A stretch of DNA of 64,000 bases from an uncultured Clostridia bacterium (GTDB taxonomy: Bacteria > Bacillota > Clostridia > UBA1381 > UBA9506): assembly GCA_934438075.1 (NCBI GenBank), contig CAKSBF010000005.1, positions 1 through 64,000 on the forward strand, written 5' to 3'. Position numbers and translations under genes: made by a program. Below, in pieces: positions 1-8,909 of this stretch. The first letter of the stretch is position 1. Every line of letters starts with the position of its first letter. A model generated the notes under the pieces. The model saw only the letters and a list, made by a program, of their open reading frames with translations, had not been told where the DNA came from and ran no database searches.

Positions 1-13
1 AAAATTCCTCCTA
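1..13 (-). promoter_or_regulatory. Ribosome binding site of a gene off the left edge
   Basis: On the minus strand this stretch contains TAGGAGGAATTTT. This is a near-perfect Shine-Dalgarno with six bases to the window edge, so a minus-strand gene very probably begins just outside the window on the left. Nothing of its coding sequence is visible. Confidence 0.6.
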
Positions 14-104
14 TGATATTATTTATATTCTACCATAGAAGGAATCAAATTTACAGACTTTTTTTCACACTCTCAGAAAGGTATTTTCTTGATGCCCTAT
101 TTTT

Positions 105-659
105 CTATTCAATGTCATACAGCATCGACTCACGCACCGTAGCTGCCTCTGATTCTTTTCCCAAATATGCTGCAATCGCAAAAGCAAAATCATGCATGGT
201 TCCTGCTCCACGCGAAGTAATCACGTTACAATCTTCCATCACACGTGCCGCATGCACATTTGCTCCTGTCAGCTCCGATTCAAAACCGGGATAGCACACT
301 GCCTTTTTATTCGTCAATAAACCTGCTGCGCCTAAAACCTTTGGAGCTGCGCATATTGCCGCAATCAAGCCGCCTCGTTCCGCGCAATCTTTCAGCATTT
401 CATTTACCGTAGTACTTGCCTGCAGATGATCGGCCCCCGGCATTCCTCCCGGCAAGATGACTGCATCCGGCTTTTTACCGGTCACCTCATCAAGTTTTAG
501 GTCTGCAACAACAGGAATATGGTGCGCCCCCATCACTGCATTGGAATTTGTTACCGATACTGTTTTGACATCAACACCGCATCGGCGCAAAATATCCACA
601 GTGCCGATAGCTTCTATCTCTTCAAATCCATCTGCCAAAAATAAAATAACCACCTTCAA
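105..659 (-). CDS. DJ-1/PfpI family protein
   Basis: This is a member of the DJ-1/PfpI (class I glutamine amidotransferase-like) superfamily. These are small cytoplasmic proteins; family members act as deglycases, chaperones or in stress responses, and the exact role here is unknown. The N terminus has the GFEEIE motif whose glutamate pairs with the nucleophile. Cys103 in IAAICAAPKVLG sits at the nucleophile elbow, followed by the RGAGTMHDFA segment typical of the family. The length of about 184 aa is normal. I chose the TTG start at 659 because it gives the usual N terminus (MKVVILFLADGFEE) after AAAGGTGG. A GTG six bases further in is also possible. The gene is monocistronic and diverges from the next gene. 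Confidence 0.85.
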   Translation of the reverse strand: MKVVILFLADGFEEIEAIGTVDILRRCGVDVKTVSVTNSNAVMGAHHIPVVADLKLDEVTGKKPDAVILPGGMPGADHLQASTTVNEMLKDCAERGGLIAAICAAPKVLGAAGLLTNKKAVCYPGFESELTGANVHAARVMEDCNVITSRGAGTMHDFAFAIAAYLGKESEAATVRESMLYDIE

Positions 660-726
660 TTCCACCTTTCCCGCTTTCAGCAAGTTCTTATTTGCGAAAT
701 CAGCTTGCAATTTTAATAGTTTCCTA

Positions 727-757
727 GTATGATAATATTATTACATATATATCATAC
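727..757. promoter_or_regulatory. Inverted repeat in a divergent promoter region
   Basis: GTATGATA and TATCATAC form an 8-bp inverted repeat with a 15-bp AT-rich spacer, midway between the divergent genes starting at 659 (minus) and 796 (plus). The position suits an operator shared by the two promoters. The repeat is short and AT-rich, so it could be chance. Confidence 0.3.
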
Positions 758-795
758 CTTAAATTTATAAAAAACACAAGTGGGGAGAAAGAAAA

Positions 796-1497
796 ATGCA
801 AACAATTTTAGTTGACTGCCGCTATTACGAAGAAATTTTTGGTATATGGGGCAAAGACTTCCATATATTACCGTCCTTTTATCATAAAAAAATTGCTGAA
901 CCTGTTGCAGCGCATCCCGATATGTCGCTTTTCCATGCAGATGGCAAGAACTTTATTTGTGCGCCCGAAGCTTATGAATATTACTCCTCCCTGCTCTCCC
1001 CTATGGGCGTGAAATTAGTACAAGGAAACCATACTCTCTCGGGTCACTACCCTAAAGATATTGCATATAATGTAGCAAGGGCGGGAAATCATTTATTCGG
1101 ACACCCGTCCGCCGACCCTGCTGTTTTGCGCTTTGCGGAGGAAAGCGGTTTTCTTTTTCATAAAATCAAGCAAGGCTATGCCAAATGTTCCTCCTGTATC
1201 GTTTCCGAAAACGCGCTGATTACAGCAGACTCCTCTGTTTTCCGCACGGCGCAGGAAGCAGGGCTTTCGGTTTTAAAAATTTCTCCCGGCGGCGTATTGC
1301 TGCCCGGTTATGACTGTGGTTTCATAGGCGGCGCTTCAGGTCTCCTGCCGGATGGACGTCTGCTTTTCTTCGGCGATGTGAGCAGACATCCGGACGGCAG
1401 CGCCATTTTTAAGTTTTGCGCCCTTCACGGCGTATCTGTCAAAGATATTAAAAACAAGCCGCTTACAGATATTGGCACAATTTTAAGTATAGATTAA
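796..1497 (+). CDS. Conserved hypothetical protein, DUF6873-like (GME/pentein fold?)
   Basis: This is a 233-aa soluble protein with no signal peptide or membrane segment. It resembles a conserved Firmicutes family of unknown function that I associate with the guanidino-group-modifying (pentein) fold, annotated as DUF6873. Visible conserved-looking stretches are QGNHTLSGHYPKDIAYN, KQGYAKCSSCIV with a possible functional Cys pair, and SPGGVLLPGYDCGFIGGASG. It starts at ATG after GGGGAGAAAGAAAA. No substrate can be read from the sequence. It is transcribed alone, divergently from the DJ-1-like gene. The family assignment is from memory of motif patterns and is only moderately secure. Confidence 0.65.
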   Translation: MQTILVDCRYYEEIFGIWGKDFHILPSFYHKKIAEPVAAHPDMSLFHADGKNFICAPEAYEYYSSLLSPMGVKLVQGNHTLSGHYPKDIAYNVARAGNHLFGHPSADPAVLRFAEESGFLFHKIKQGYAKCSSCIVSENALITADSSVFRTAQEAGLSVLKISPGGVLLPGYDCGFIGGASGLLPDGRLLFFGDVSRHPDGSAIFKFCALHGVSVKDIKNKPLTDIGTILSID

Positions 1498-1721
1498 CCA
1501 AAAAATGCTTATAATAACGGAAGAAACCTCGACGGCAATATGATACGCAAGCCTGCCTCGGCATTGAAAAACGCTCTTCCGTTTGACTTCTGCTGCAGAG
1601 GGAAAGAGATCTTTTCCTAAGATGCCCCGGCTTTAAGGATTGCCGCATTAAAACATTACCAAAATATTAAATTGTTTTTATTTTGGAAACAGTTTGCAAT
1701 ATCCGCAAAGGAGTGACGCTT
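1498..1721. other. Intergenic region with inverted repeat, possibly a structured RNA
   Basis: This 224-bp gap holds a 9-bp inverted repeat (AACGGAAGA near 1517 and TCTTCCGTT near 1576) enclosing a GC-richer core, then a second pairing segment around ATCTTTTCCTAAGAT (about 1610-1624). A TATAAT sequence lies at 1510-1515 just before the first arm. GC content is higher than in the flanking AT-rich DNA. I do not recognise a known RNA family. A 61-codon minus-strand reading frame here has no convincing ribosome binding site or protein-like composition. Confidence 0.3.
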
Positions 1722-2579
1722 GTGTTTGATAAGGTAACGCTCAGTATTCGCGGCGACCTTAACCCTCTGAAAAAACGTCTTCTGGAAAATCCGTGTTGCA
1801 GCACATCTGTAACGTTTTCAGGAAAGCGAAAAAAAGATGATATACAACACATATATTTCGATGCCGGGGATGATCTGTTTACTCTCGATCAATTTTTAAA
1901 TGTACTTGCCGAATACATCATCGACCGTTATGAACCACGCTTTATTGAGCGCTTGCTTCAGGAAGGGTTTCCCACCCTTTTGCCCGCCGGTCACCGTGAG
2001 GTATTACGTTCTGTGAAAGATTTTGCAGATGATTGCGAAGTTGGCAAAAGTGCGCGCAAACAATCTATATTATTGAGTTTATATGATTACCTGCGCGATA
2101 GCTCTGAGATGTTGCTTGATGGCTTTGTGGCATTTCGTCTCAAGGATTACGAAGCTATTTTAGAAACCTTGACAGAACGTATAGTGGAAGAATGTATCAC
2201 ACAACATGAATACGAGGACTTTATAGGGCTCCTAAAATATTTTGTAAATATTCAGGAAAACAGACCCAGACTGACACATCTGGTAATCACCGCTGATGGC
2301 AGTTATGCACTAATCTCCGAAACAGGTGAAAATATTACCGAACGTTGTCTGGCTGAATTTATTGACAGCGAGGAGTTTCCGCCGGACGCCAATTTTGACG
2401 ATCTGTTAATCAGCATGCTGATTACCCTTGCACCGCAGAACATTGCCTTGCACAACAGCAAACACTTTCGCAATAAGGAGTTGCTGCAAACTATTAAGCG
2501 TGTTTTTGACGGACATGTAACTTATTGCCGCGGTTGTGAACTTTGCAGCGTTAAAAGCTCAACAAACACAAAAATATAG
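1722..2579 (+). CDS. ytxC: YtxC-like sporulation protein
   Basis: This resembles the YtxC family (about 280-300 aa), found in endospore formers and annotated as sporulation-related; its biochemical role is unknown. The recognisable part is the C-terminal two thirds: YEDFIGLLKYFVNIQ, then a beta-rich stretch, then DDLLISMLITLAPQNIALHN and a final RGCELC Cys cluster. The start chosen is GTG at 1722, eight bases after AAAGGAG; a longer in-frame TTG at 1683 lacks a ribosome binding site. There is no signal peptide or membrane segment. It is followed by a strong terminator, so it is probably expressed alone. Confidence 0.75.
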   Translation: MFDKVTLSIRGDLNPLKKRLLENPCCSTSVTFSGKRKKDDIQHIYFDAGDDLFTLDQFLNVLAEYIIDRYEPRFIERLLQEGFPTLLPAGHREVLRSVKDFADDCEVGKSARKQSILLSLYDYLRDSSEMLLDGFVAFRLKDYEAILETLTERIVEECITQHEYEDFIGLLKYFVNIQENRPRLTHLVITADGSYALISETGENITERCLAEFIDSEEFPPDANFDDLLISMLITLAPQNIALHNSKHFRNKELLQTIKRVFDGHVTYCRGCELCSVKSSTNTKI

Positions 2580-2592
2580 CTTTAGAAATTTG

Positions 2593-2635
2593 AAGAGCCG
2601 CAAAAATGCTATTCAGGCATTTTTACGGCTCTTTT
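2593..2635 (+). terminator. Intrinsic terminator after ytxC
   Basis: AAGAGCCG, one unpaired base and AAAAATGC pair with GCATTTTT, one base and CGGCTCTT around a 6-base loop, followed by TT. A long hairpin just downstream of the ytxC stop codon. Confidence 0.8.
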
Positions 2636-2640
2636 GGTAT

Positions 2641-2676
2641 AAAGAAAAAAACCAAAGCGCGGCATTACCGCGCTTT
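2641..2676 (-). terminator. Intrinsic terminator for the SPOCS-LysM gene
   Basis: On the minus strand AAAGCGCGG and CCGCGCTTT form a 9-bp stem with a 5-base loop, followed by GGTTTTTTTC. It faces the ytxC terminator, separating convergent genes. Confidence 0.8.
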
Positions 2677-2768
2677 GAGATATCCAAAGACGTACAAGCA
2701 TACGTCAAAAAGAAATGTTCGCTGACAGCAGACTGCACTCTACGCTCTGCACATTCTTACAGCCTCTT

Positions 2769-4334
2769 TTATATTCTCGGGATCAACAATTTTTGTCCCA
2801 CAGCAAGTCTTGAGGAATCCTCCAAACCATTCGCTGTCATAATTCTGCCGTAAGTGGTACGATAACGCTTGGCGATATCCCACATACTATCACCCGGCTG
2901 TACAAAGTAAATAACTAACCCGGGCTTTAATATTTCCTCCGTCGGCTCTTCTTCACTCATCTCGCATCCGCTGACGATTTCCATTTCACGGGGTCGGATC
3001 ACTTTAGAATAAAATTCCAGATTACATCTGATTTCTACCTCTGAAGCAGCGTTCAGTGTAAAGCTGTCAGACAGAACCGCTGCATCACCGCCGATCATAA
3101 CTCTGCCGCTGCACTCGCCGATTGCAACACTATGCTCAAACGGAAATTCCTGCACCAGGCTGCTGACGGGCGAATCGCCCTCCTGCGATACATACAGCAA
3201 AAATACCACCAGCTTACCGCGCAGATAAAGCGTGTTGTTTTCTACTGTCATCTCAGAAATAATCGGCTTTGTACTGACACTGTAAACCGCATCAATCTGC
3301 GGCATACCCTCCGGCAGACTCATAATTTCTTTCATACTCAGCTGGCTGCTTCCTTCGTTAATCAATTCATCCAGCTGGATACTTTCTTTCATTAGATGCG
3401 TTTCAGCCTGCGGGCTGTAGCAATCCTCTAAAATCTCTGTCTCTGCAGTCTTTGCAGCAGATATATTAGCAAGAAGCGAAACCTCCAAGGCAATAATGCG
3501 AGGCTCTCCGTTAACATCTTCTCTTACTGCAAAAAATACGTCTTGAACGTCATACTGAACATTACATTGGCACGTTTCATCCAGACCGTCAATATCTACA
3601 ACCTCCGTAAACGGAATCTCATGTTCTGCATGCTCTGTTGAATAGCCATCCGCAACCGAAGAATATAAGGTTTGAATATGTAAAGTGCCCTTCAGTAAAA
3701 TTTTGCGGTTCATCAGTTTGCAATCACCTTTTACCGCATGTATATCCATTTTTAAAATCTCATCAATTTCCGGCTGCGAACCGGGTATCTCTATGTTTTC
3801 CGCAATGCTCAGTTCCCTTTGTTCATCAGCTGCAATTTGATATAAACTAATGTTTCTCATTTTCTTTTCCAAACCGGACTCCGCCGGAACGTCTACGCAC
3901 AGCTGAAATTCTTTTTTTGTATAAGCGTTTACTTTTACAGCAACAGCAACTTTCATATTCAGTTTGCGCGAGTTAATGACCGAAAACTCTACATGTTCCG
4001 TCACAGCCCTCACACTGACGGATGCTGTTCCCTCCGGACAATCAATGCTGTCCTTAAAATCAAACTTCGCCGTCATATTTTTCAGTTTTGGCGAATATTC
4101 ATTCTCCTGTTCCGGCACGTATAAAATCTTCAGATGTATGCTGCCGGAAACTGTCAGTTTGCTGCCCGTCAGTTCCTTAGAATTTACCACTGCCGACGCC
4201 TCCGCCAGTAAAATCTCCTTTATATCCGGCTTCACGTCAGGCACAATAACATCTCCGTCCACCATAACCGCCGAAGACGTGCTCATTTTTAATTCGCTCA
4301 GGCTGACCGGCTCTTTTACTAAATCAATGGTCAT
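2769..4334 (-). CDS. SPOCS (DUF3794) and LysM domain protein
   Basis: This 521-aa protein has repeated SPOCS/DUF3794 modules and one C-terminal LysM domain (about residues 475-521, starting YFVQPGDSMWDIAKRY and ending VGQKLLIPRI). The first module opens with MVDGDVIVPDVKPDIKEIL, the signature of clostridial SPOCS proteins. A second module near residues 175-290 repeats the pattern (IPGSQPEIDEILKMD) and a third begins near 345. LysM binds peptidoglycan; SPOCS proteins are linked to the spore envelope, so a spore cortex or coat role is likely. It has no signal peptide, which fits mother-cell deposition. The start is ATG after GGGAGG. It diverges from the next gene. Confidence 0.85.
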   Translation of the reverse strand: MTIDLVKEPVSLSELKMSTSSAVMVDGDVIVPDVKPDIKEILLAEASAVVNSKELTGSKLTVSGSIHLKILYVPEQENEYSPKLKNMTAKFDFKDSIDCPEGTASVSVRAVTEHVEFSVINSRKLNMKVAVAVKVNAYTKKEFQLCVDVPAESGLEKKMRNISLYQIAADEQRELSIAENIEIPGSQPEIDEILKMDIHAVKGDCKLMNRKILLKGTLHIQTLYSSVADGYSTEHAEHEIPFTEVVDIDGLDETCQCNVQYDVQDVFFAVREDVNGEPRIIALEVSLLANISAAKTAETEILEDCYSPQAETHLMKESIQLDELINEGSSQLSMKEIMSLPEGMPQIDAVYSVSTKPIISEMTVENNTLYLRGKLVVFLLYVSQEGDSPVSSLVQEFPFEHSVAIGECSGRVMIGGDAAVLSDSFTLNAASEVEIRCNLEFYSKVIRPREMEIVSGCEMSEEEPTEEILKPGLVIYFVQPGDSMWDIAKRYRTTYGRIMTANGLEDSSRLAVGQKLLIPRI

Positions 4335-4532
4335 AACACTGTTTCCTCCCTTTTTAGCCGCTGTGCGGCAAAAATTACTCTTCTTCAGTTAAACATATGC
4401 AAAATCAGAAAAAAAAAGAACAAAAACTGCGCCATATAAAAATACTTTTCATAAGAAATTTTAAAGTTGAGTTATAAAACCGCAAAAAATGTACAAACTA
4501 TGGATATTCCGCACAAAATGGAGTGTTTAAAA

Positions 4533-5048
4533 TTGATAACCGTTGGAATTTCAGAAACAAACAGTACCATTAAACAGCTTTCGCGACAGTTGTTTCGCAT
4601 CTGCGGCCTGCGCTGTTCCTCTTCCCTGAAGAAAACAGACAGTGATTTTATTTTTTGTTCTCCAAAATCGGGCACAGGTTATGATATTTTAATAGAAAAC
4701 AACACCCCGGCAACAGGATCGCACGGTGATTATATTCATCTCGTTAATTCGGACGAAGTACTTCCTCTCCCCGGCACAGAGCACACTGTGTTTATCACTT
4801 ACGGCTTAAACCCCTTTGCAACCGTCACCGCCTCTTCTATTATTGAAGAGGGCCGTCACTTGCACTTTCAATATTGCCTGCAACGAAATATCGTCAGTTT
4901 AAAGGGCAAAATAATAGAGTGCCAGGAGTTTCCCGTTTCCATTTATCATACCGGCATTGACTTGCACAGCGCGCTTGCTTTTGTCACACTGTCCCTGGTT
5001 GCCGGTATCTCCGCGAAAAAACTGGAACAGATTATTACCGTTACTTAA
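4533..5048 (+). CDS. Conserved hypothetical protein, weakly Mur-ligase-like
   Basis: This is a protein of about 171 aa that I cannot assign firmly. Stretches such as VFITYGLNPFATVTASSI, LKGKIIECQEFPV and HSALAFVTLSLVAGISAKKLEQI recall the central part of Mur ligases, where the substrate-binding segment is followed by a helix containing N/H-S-A-L-A. However, it has no ATP-binding GTNGKT loop and is far too short for a ligase. The start is uncertain: TTG at 4533 has GGAG nine bases upstream, while ATG at 4500 and 4518 have no clear site. It sits alone between two spore-related genes on the opposite strand. Confidence 0.55.
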   Translation: MITVGISETNSTIKQLSRQLFRICGLRCSSSLKKTDSDFIFCSPKSGTGYDILIENNTPATGSHGDYIHLVNSDEVLPLPGTEHTVFITYGLNPFATVTASSIIEEGRHLHFQYCLQRNIVSLKGKIIECQEFPVSIYHTGIDLHSALAFVTLSLVAGISAKKLEQIITVT

Positions 5049-5113
5049 AAAGATACCGCCCTGCGGATCTACGCGCAGAAACGGTATCTTCTTTGTCAAA
5101 ACGCTATGCAAAT

Positions 5114-5956
5114 TTAATCGCAGCAGCCGTGCCGCACATCATCAAAAGAGTCAAATTTGCAGTCATCTCTCTCCGGCGGGAAAAATTCATCAAACGGGAA
5201 CTGAATCCGTTCAAATAATTCACAAGGACTATCATCCGTCGATGTGACACATTCTTTCTGCGGTATACAGAAATCATACGCCGGAATTAATAACTGTACA
5301 TTGCGTTCAATCTTAACGATTGAGAACAAGCCGATTGAAACAAAAACTCTCTTTTTCTCACCGCCAAGCACCAGATTGCCGTCAAAAATCTTGCAAACAC
5401 ATTCCGGAATGGTTGAAAAATCAAGATCGTCATTGCAGCAGCAAATCTTATCATTGATGTCCACTATTTTTGCCCCCAGACACAGCGGATCAACAACTTC
5501 TACAACAGCCTTCGGCATGTTGGTTTTCTTCCAAAGCTGCTCATCAAAGCTGTCGTAGCTGTAGCGGGATTCAAAGACTTTTGCCGAACCCTCTGAACCA
5601 AACAGTATCACTTTTTTGTCAAAAGATGCAAGACCCTCTACTTGCGTCGGCTTACCTACACCGAGAAAGGCATCCAACGTAATCTTAAAGAAAAACTTGA
5701 GATCTACCGTATAGTAGCCGCGGTTAAAAGGTACAGGCTCTACGTCCGGAAAAACCCATATTATCTCTGCCTTGCGGCATTTAATATTCACCGCTTTATC
5801 TATGATTTCCTGACCGCACGCCGTTAAAAACACACGGGCATCTTCTATACAGTCTTTATCCTTACAGGAATCGTAGACCTTATCGGTATGTACACACACC
5901 GCGTCTTTGATTTCACTGCCGCAGTTTGACGCATTCGGATGAAACTTTTCGCCCAT
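5114..5956 (-). CDS. Conserved clostridial cysteine-rich protein of unknown function
   Basis: This 280-aa soluble protein is rich in Cys, with clusters CKDKDC, KICCCND, CVCKI and a C-terminal GCC. It matches a conserved clostridial hypothetical family recognisable by DAVCVHTDKVYDSCKDKDC, then AEIIWVFPDVEPVPFNRGYY, VDLKFFFKITLD and PTQVEGLASFDKKVILFGSEG. The Cys content and the neighbourhood (SPOCS-LysM protein, spo0A) suggest a spore coat or envelope protein, but this is inference. Start: ATG at 5956 preceded by AAAGGAGG at good spacing; a longer frame upstream lacks one. No signal peptide or membrane segment. Confidence 0.75.
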   Translation of the reverse strand: MGEKFHPNASNCGSEIKDAVCVHTDKVYDSCKDKDCIEDARVFLTACGQEIIDKAVNIKCRKAEIIWVFPDVEPVPFNRGYYTVDLKFFFKITLDAFLGVGKPTQVEGLASFDKKVILFGSEGSAKVFESRYSYDSFDEQLWKKTNMPKAVVEVVDPLCLGAKIVDINDKICCCNDDLDFSTIPECVCKIFDGNLVLGGEKKRVFVSIGLFSIVKIERNVQLLIPAYDFCIPQKECVTSTDDSPCELFERIQFPFDEFFPPERDDCKFDSFDDVRHGCCD

Positions 5957-6080
5957 ATAAAAACCTCCTTTATAATTTACCGATATTGCTGAGAACACGT
6001 CTCTATACAATATAATATTCAAAAGGAAGTTTTATGTTCGTAATTATGCAATTTTTTTGAAAATTTTGTCGGACATGCTT

Positions 6081-7472
6081 TTATTTCCTACGAAACAAAC
6101 CAAAATCTGCCACTGCCGTAAGCACTCGTTTTCCATTCAGCAGCAAAATAAGTCCAAACAACAAGCATTGATAAATCAGATAGTACGGAAGCTCCGCCAA
6201 AATTAAAATGCACTGAAGGAGAACAATCACAAAACTCAGGCAAAAATTCAACGGATTAATACGAATACGAATCCACTTTCTGGTATGAATAAACCGCGAA
6301 AAAAACATTACAAAATAGCTGATAAAAGTAGCTATAGCCGCACCGTTTGACCCGAAAGCCGGAATGAGCAGTACATTTAAGACAATATTGACCAACGCAC
6401 CGATAAGCGTAGTATAAAACGTATATTGACTCTTTTTCTCCACCATATACACACTCGACAGAAAAGAAGCCAAGCAGGCAAACATTGTTCCCATAACCAG
6501 AAACGGCACACAACGCCACGCCTCAAAATATTCCGGCGATGCAAGCAGCATCGTACTGATCTGCGCCGTTGCAATCAAACCGGAAGCAGACAGAAAAGCG
6601 ATTGCGCAATACATACGAAATACTCTGGTAAAAAACCGTTCCCGTTCTTCCTCCTCCGTCACTGCCGAAATTTGCCACGCACCGCTGAAAATGTTAGCAA
6701 TATGAATCAAAATAGTAGGCACCTTGTTTGATACGGCATAAAGACCGTTTGCCGCTGTTCCGATTAAATAAGCAATCACATAGCGATCAGAAATATTAAT
6801 AATCCAAGTACAAATTGTATTCGGTATCATCGGAATGGCGTAACGAAGCATTTCCTTTGCCAAATCCTTCGTTGCGCTCTTTAAGCTGATAAAGCGGTAT
6901 AGCCGCGCCAAAAGAAACATCAAGACAGTTGAAGTTGCATCCGTGCATATGGTCGCCAGTAAATAACCAACCGGACCCATCTTAATTACGCCAAGAAAAA
7001 TAATATTTAAAATAATAGTAAGTACCGTGCGAAATACACCATCAATCGCATAAAATCTCACCATGCCCCGGGCACGGATAAACTCTGCTCCAAGCATTTG
7101 CAGAGATGACATTAATATAAATAAATATATATAACCGATATATTCTGTCAAAAAGGATATTTTCGCAAGCAGCGGCCAAAACAACAGCAATACCGTAAAA
7201 CCACAGGCAACCGTTAGCAGCCCAAGCGTATACACACTTTTTTTATCAGTTGATTTATCCAGACCAAAGCGGATGATGGCATGCGTAATGCCGAGAGTTG
7301 CCAAGGGTATTAAAAGATTACAAGTTTGAACGATAATATCTACTGTTCCATAGCCATCCTGCGGAAGAACACGGGTATAAAACGGCAAAAGCAAAAAAAC
7401 CATCAGCTTTGATGCCAACGTACCGATTGCGAAAACCATTGTATTTTTTGCAAGACTTTTATATTTATCCAT
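6081..7472 (-). CDS. Oligosaccharide flippase family protein (Wzx/MOP type)
   Basis: This 463-aa integral membrane protein has about 12-14 hydrophobic segments across its length. It begins with the typical MOP flippase N terminus (KNTMVFAIGTLASKLMVFLLLPFYTRVL, then GYGTVDI). The segment IPMIPNTICTWIINISDRYVI is characteristic of polysaccharide exporters of this superfamily, which flip lipid-linked saccharides across the membrane. No glycosyltransferase genes are adjacent, so the substrate is unknown. The ATG start at 7472 has only a distant GGAG upstream, so the start is moderately sure. It is probably a separate unit downstream of spo0A on the same strand. Confidence 0.85.
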   Translation of the reverse strand: MDKYKSLAKNTMVFAIGTLASKLMVFLLLPFYTRVLPQDGYGTVDIIVQTCNLLIPLATLGITHAIIRFGLDKSTDKKSVYTLGLLTVACGFTVLLLFWPLLAKISFLTEYIGYIYLFILMSSLQMLGAEFIRARGMVRFYAIDGVFRTVLTIILNIIFLGVIKMGPVGYLLATICTDATSTVLMFLLARLYRFISLKSATKDLAKEMLRYAIPMIPNTICTWIINISDRYVIAYLIGTAANGLYAVSNKVPTILIHIANIFSGAWQISAVTEEEERERFFTRVFRMYCAIAFLSASGLIATAQISTMLLASPEYFEAWRCVPFLVMGTMFACLASFLSSVYMVEKKSQYTFYTTLIGALVNIVLNVLLIPAFGSNGAAIATFISYFVMFFSRFIHTRKWIRIRINPLNFCLSFVIVLLQCILILAELPYYLIYQCLLFGLILLLNGKRVLTAVADFGLFRRK

Positions 7473-7671
7473 GAATAATAATCAACTCCGATACTTATAT
7501 GCGCGTAAAAATCTTTATATTCATGCCCTACTTCTTCTAAAAGAAATACTTTGTTACACGAAATTTCTCTGTTTTTAACACACAACATTCCTTATATATC
7601 ATATCACAAAATAAAAAAAAGTCCAGTAGTCACGATAAAAAATATTAGAAAAGCTCTTTTATAAACAGTAA

Positions 7672-7716
7672 CAGACAGCAGCAAAACACTGTTTTCATGC
7701 TGTTTGCCGCTGTCTG
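7672..7716 (-). terminator. Stem-loop after spo0A, probable terminator
   Basis: On the minus strand CAGACAGCGGCAAA pairs over 14 bp (one G-T) with TTTGCTGCTGTCTG around a 17-base loop, 32 bp after the spo0A stop. The downstream T tract is poor, so termination may be partial. Confidence 0.5.
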
Positions 7717-7748
7717 CAAATGATTTTTAATTTTTAAATAAGCCGGAC

Positions 7749-8585
7749 TCAGCCTGCATTTTTCATTTTAAGCCGAATACTGTCGGAAATCATAGCTATA
7801 AACTCTCCGTTTGTTGGCTTACCTTTATTGGTATCAATAGTATAACCAAACAAATCCGTCAACACTTCTTCTCTGCCGCGGCTCCATGCAACTTCAATCG
7901 CATGACGGATAGCACGTTCCACTCTTGAGGATGTTGTCTGATAATTTCTTGCAACCGTAGGATATAGCATTTTAGTAATTGAATTAATAAATTCTCCGTC
8001 ATGAATACACAAGCCTATTGCTTCTCGTAAATAATTATATCCTTTAATATGTGCCGGAACACCAAGCTCATGAATCACATTGGTAATAACCGCCTGCAAG
8101 TTTTCTTCATTAATATGATTTGGAATCCTGTCTTTTCCTCCCGAGGCGTTTGCCCCGCTCTCAGGGCTTGCATAACCCAACTTTCCTCCCGGCTCATCAT
8201 GAACAACATGATAAACCTGACGAATCTTCTTCGTCAGAGAATCCATCTTTTCAAACGGTTTTACAATATAATAATGCGCACCAAGCTGTATGGCCTTTCC
8301 GGTGATGCTGTCATTACCAACCGCAGAAAGCATAATGTAAGTAATTTTCTTGTCCAATTTTGTCTCGTGCAGTTTTTCCAACAACTCCAAGCCATCCATT
8401 TTTGGCATAACAATATCCATTAAAGCAATATCCGGCTTCTTTTCACAAATCATTTCATATCCTTCGGCACCGTCATGAGCGATGCCTACTACTTCTAAAT
8501 CTTCTGTTTTTGCAAAATAATTTGCAATGTACTCACACAAAGATTTACTGTCATCAACCAACACAATCGAAATCTTATTTGTCAT
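7749..8585 (-). CDS. spo0A: Sporulation response regulator Spo0A
   Basis: This is the master transcription factor for sporulation initiation, activated by phosphorylation. The receiver domain (about 1-125) has the acidic pair Asp11-Asp12, the phospho-acceptor Asp57 in ALMDIVMPKMDG, and the conserved Lys in YYIVKPF. After a linker, the Spo0A-specific effector domain (about 160-278) has SRVERAIRHAIEVAWSRG, the recognition region that binds 0A boxes, and ends with GEFIAMISDSIRLK. The length of 278 aa is typical. Start: ATG after AGGAGGAAGTT. A minus-strand promoter lies at 8674-8702. In many Firmicutes spoIVB lies just upstream of spo0A; here a divergent hydrogenase operon is there instead. Confidence 0.97.
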   Translation of the reverse strand: MTNKISIVLVDDSKSLCEYIANYFAKTEDLEVVGIAHDGAEGYEMICEKKPDIALMDIVMPKMDGLELLEKLHETKLDKKITYIMLSAVGNDSITGKAIQLGAHYYIVKPFEKMDSLTKKIRQVYHVVHDEPGGKLGYASPESGANASGGKDRIPNHINEENLQAVITNVIHELGVPAHIKGYNYLREAIGLCIHDGEFINSITKMLYPTVARNYQTTSSRVERAIRHAIEVAWSRGREEVLTDLFGYTIDTNKGKPTNGEFIAMISDSIRLKMKNAG

Positions 8586-8673
8586 AACTTCCTCCTAGTA
8601 ACACGAATTTATTATTTTTCATTTTCCATATGCATATTTTAAAAATTGGGTATTTTTTACAATTTACGTTTTA

Positions 8674-8702
8674 AGTATACCATTAATTTCCAGAAAATGC
8701 AA
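8674..8702 (-). promoter_or_regulatory. Promoter of spo0A
   Basis: On the minus strand TTGCAT is followed after exactly 17 bp by TATACT, a good sigmaA-type promoter. The predicted start lies about 80 bases before the spo0A ATG. Confidence 0.6.
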
Positions 8703-8803
8703 GTCTTATTTTCCAAAATTTGTAATTTTTTTATGGTTTTTCCTCTCATTTTATATTATCGCATCCCCAGTCTACATAAACCGACTTTTTTCGTTTCAAA
8801 TCC

Positions 8804-8832
8804 TTGCTTTTGCATTTATTTGGAATTATTAT
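8804..8832 (+). promoter_or_regulatory. Candidate promoter of the small ferredoxin-like/hydrogenase pair
   Basis: TTGCTT, a 17-bp spacer and TATTAT precede the 8910 gene, giving a predicted leader of about 70 bases. The match to the sigmaA consensus is moderate. Confidence 0.4.
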
Positions 8833-8909
8833 GTATGAAAACCGCCTGCCCTGCAGAATAATAAATACAACATAGATAACGTCTACAATGAGATAAAGGC
8901 AGGGATATT

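Larger units (their letters stand above)
8586..8909. other. Divergent intergenic region between spo0A and the hydrogenase pair
   Basis: This 324-bp AT-rich region has no plausible gene. It contains one candidate promoter facing each way (8674-8702 minus and 8804-8832 plus). I see no clear TGTCGAA-type 0A box and no terminator-like hairpin. Confidence 0.6.

Noticed and set aside
1463..1648. 61-codon minus-strand reading frame
   Set aside because: No ribosome binding site, Arg/Ser/Cys-rich composition and overlap with the end of a real gene.
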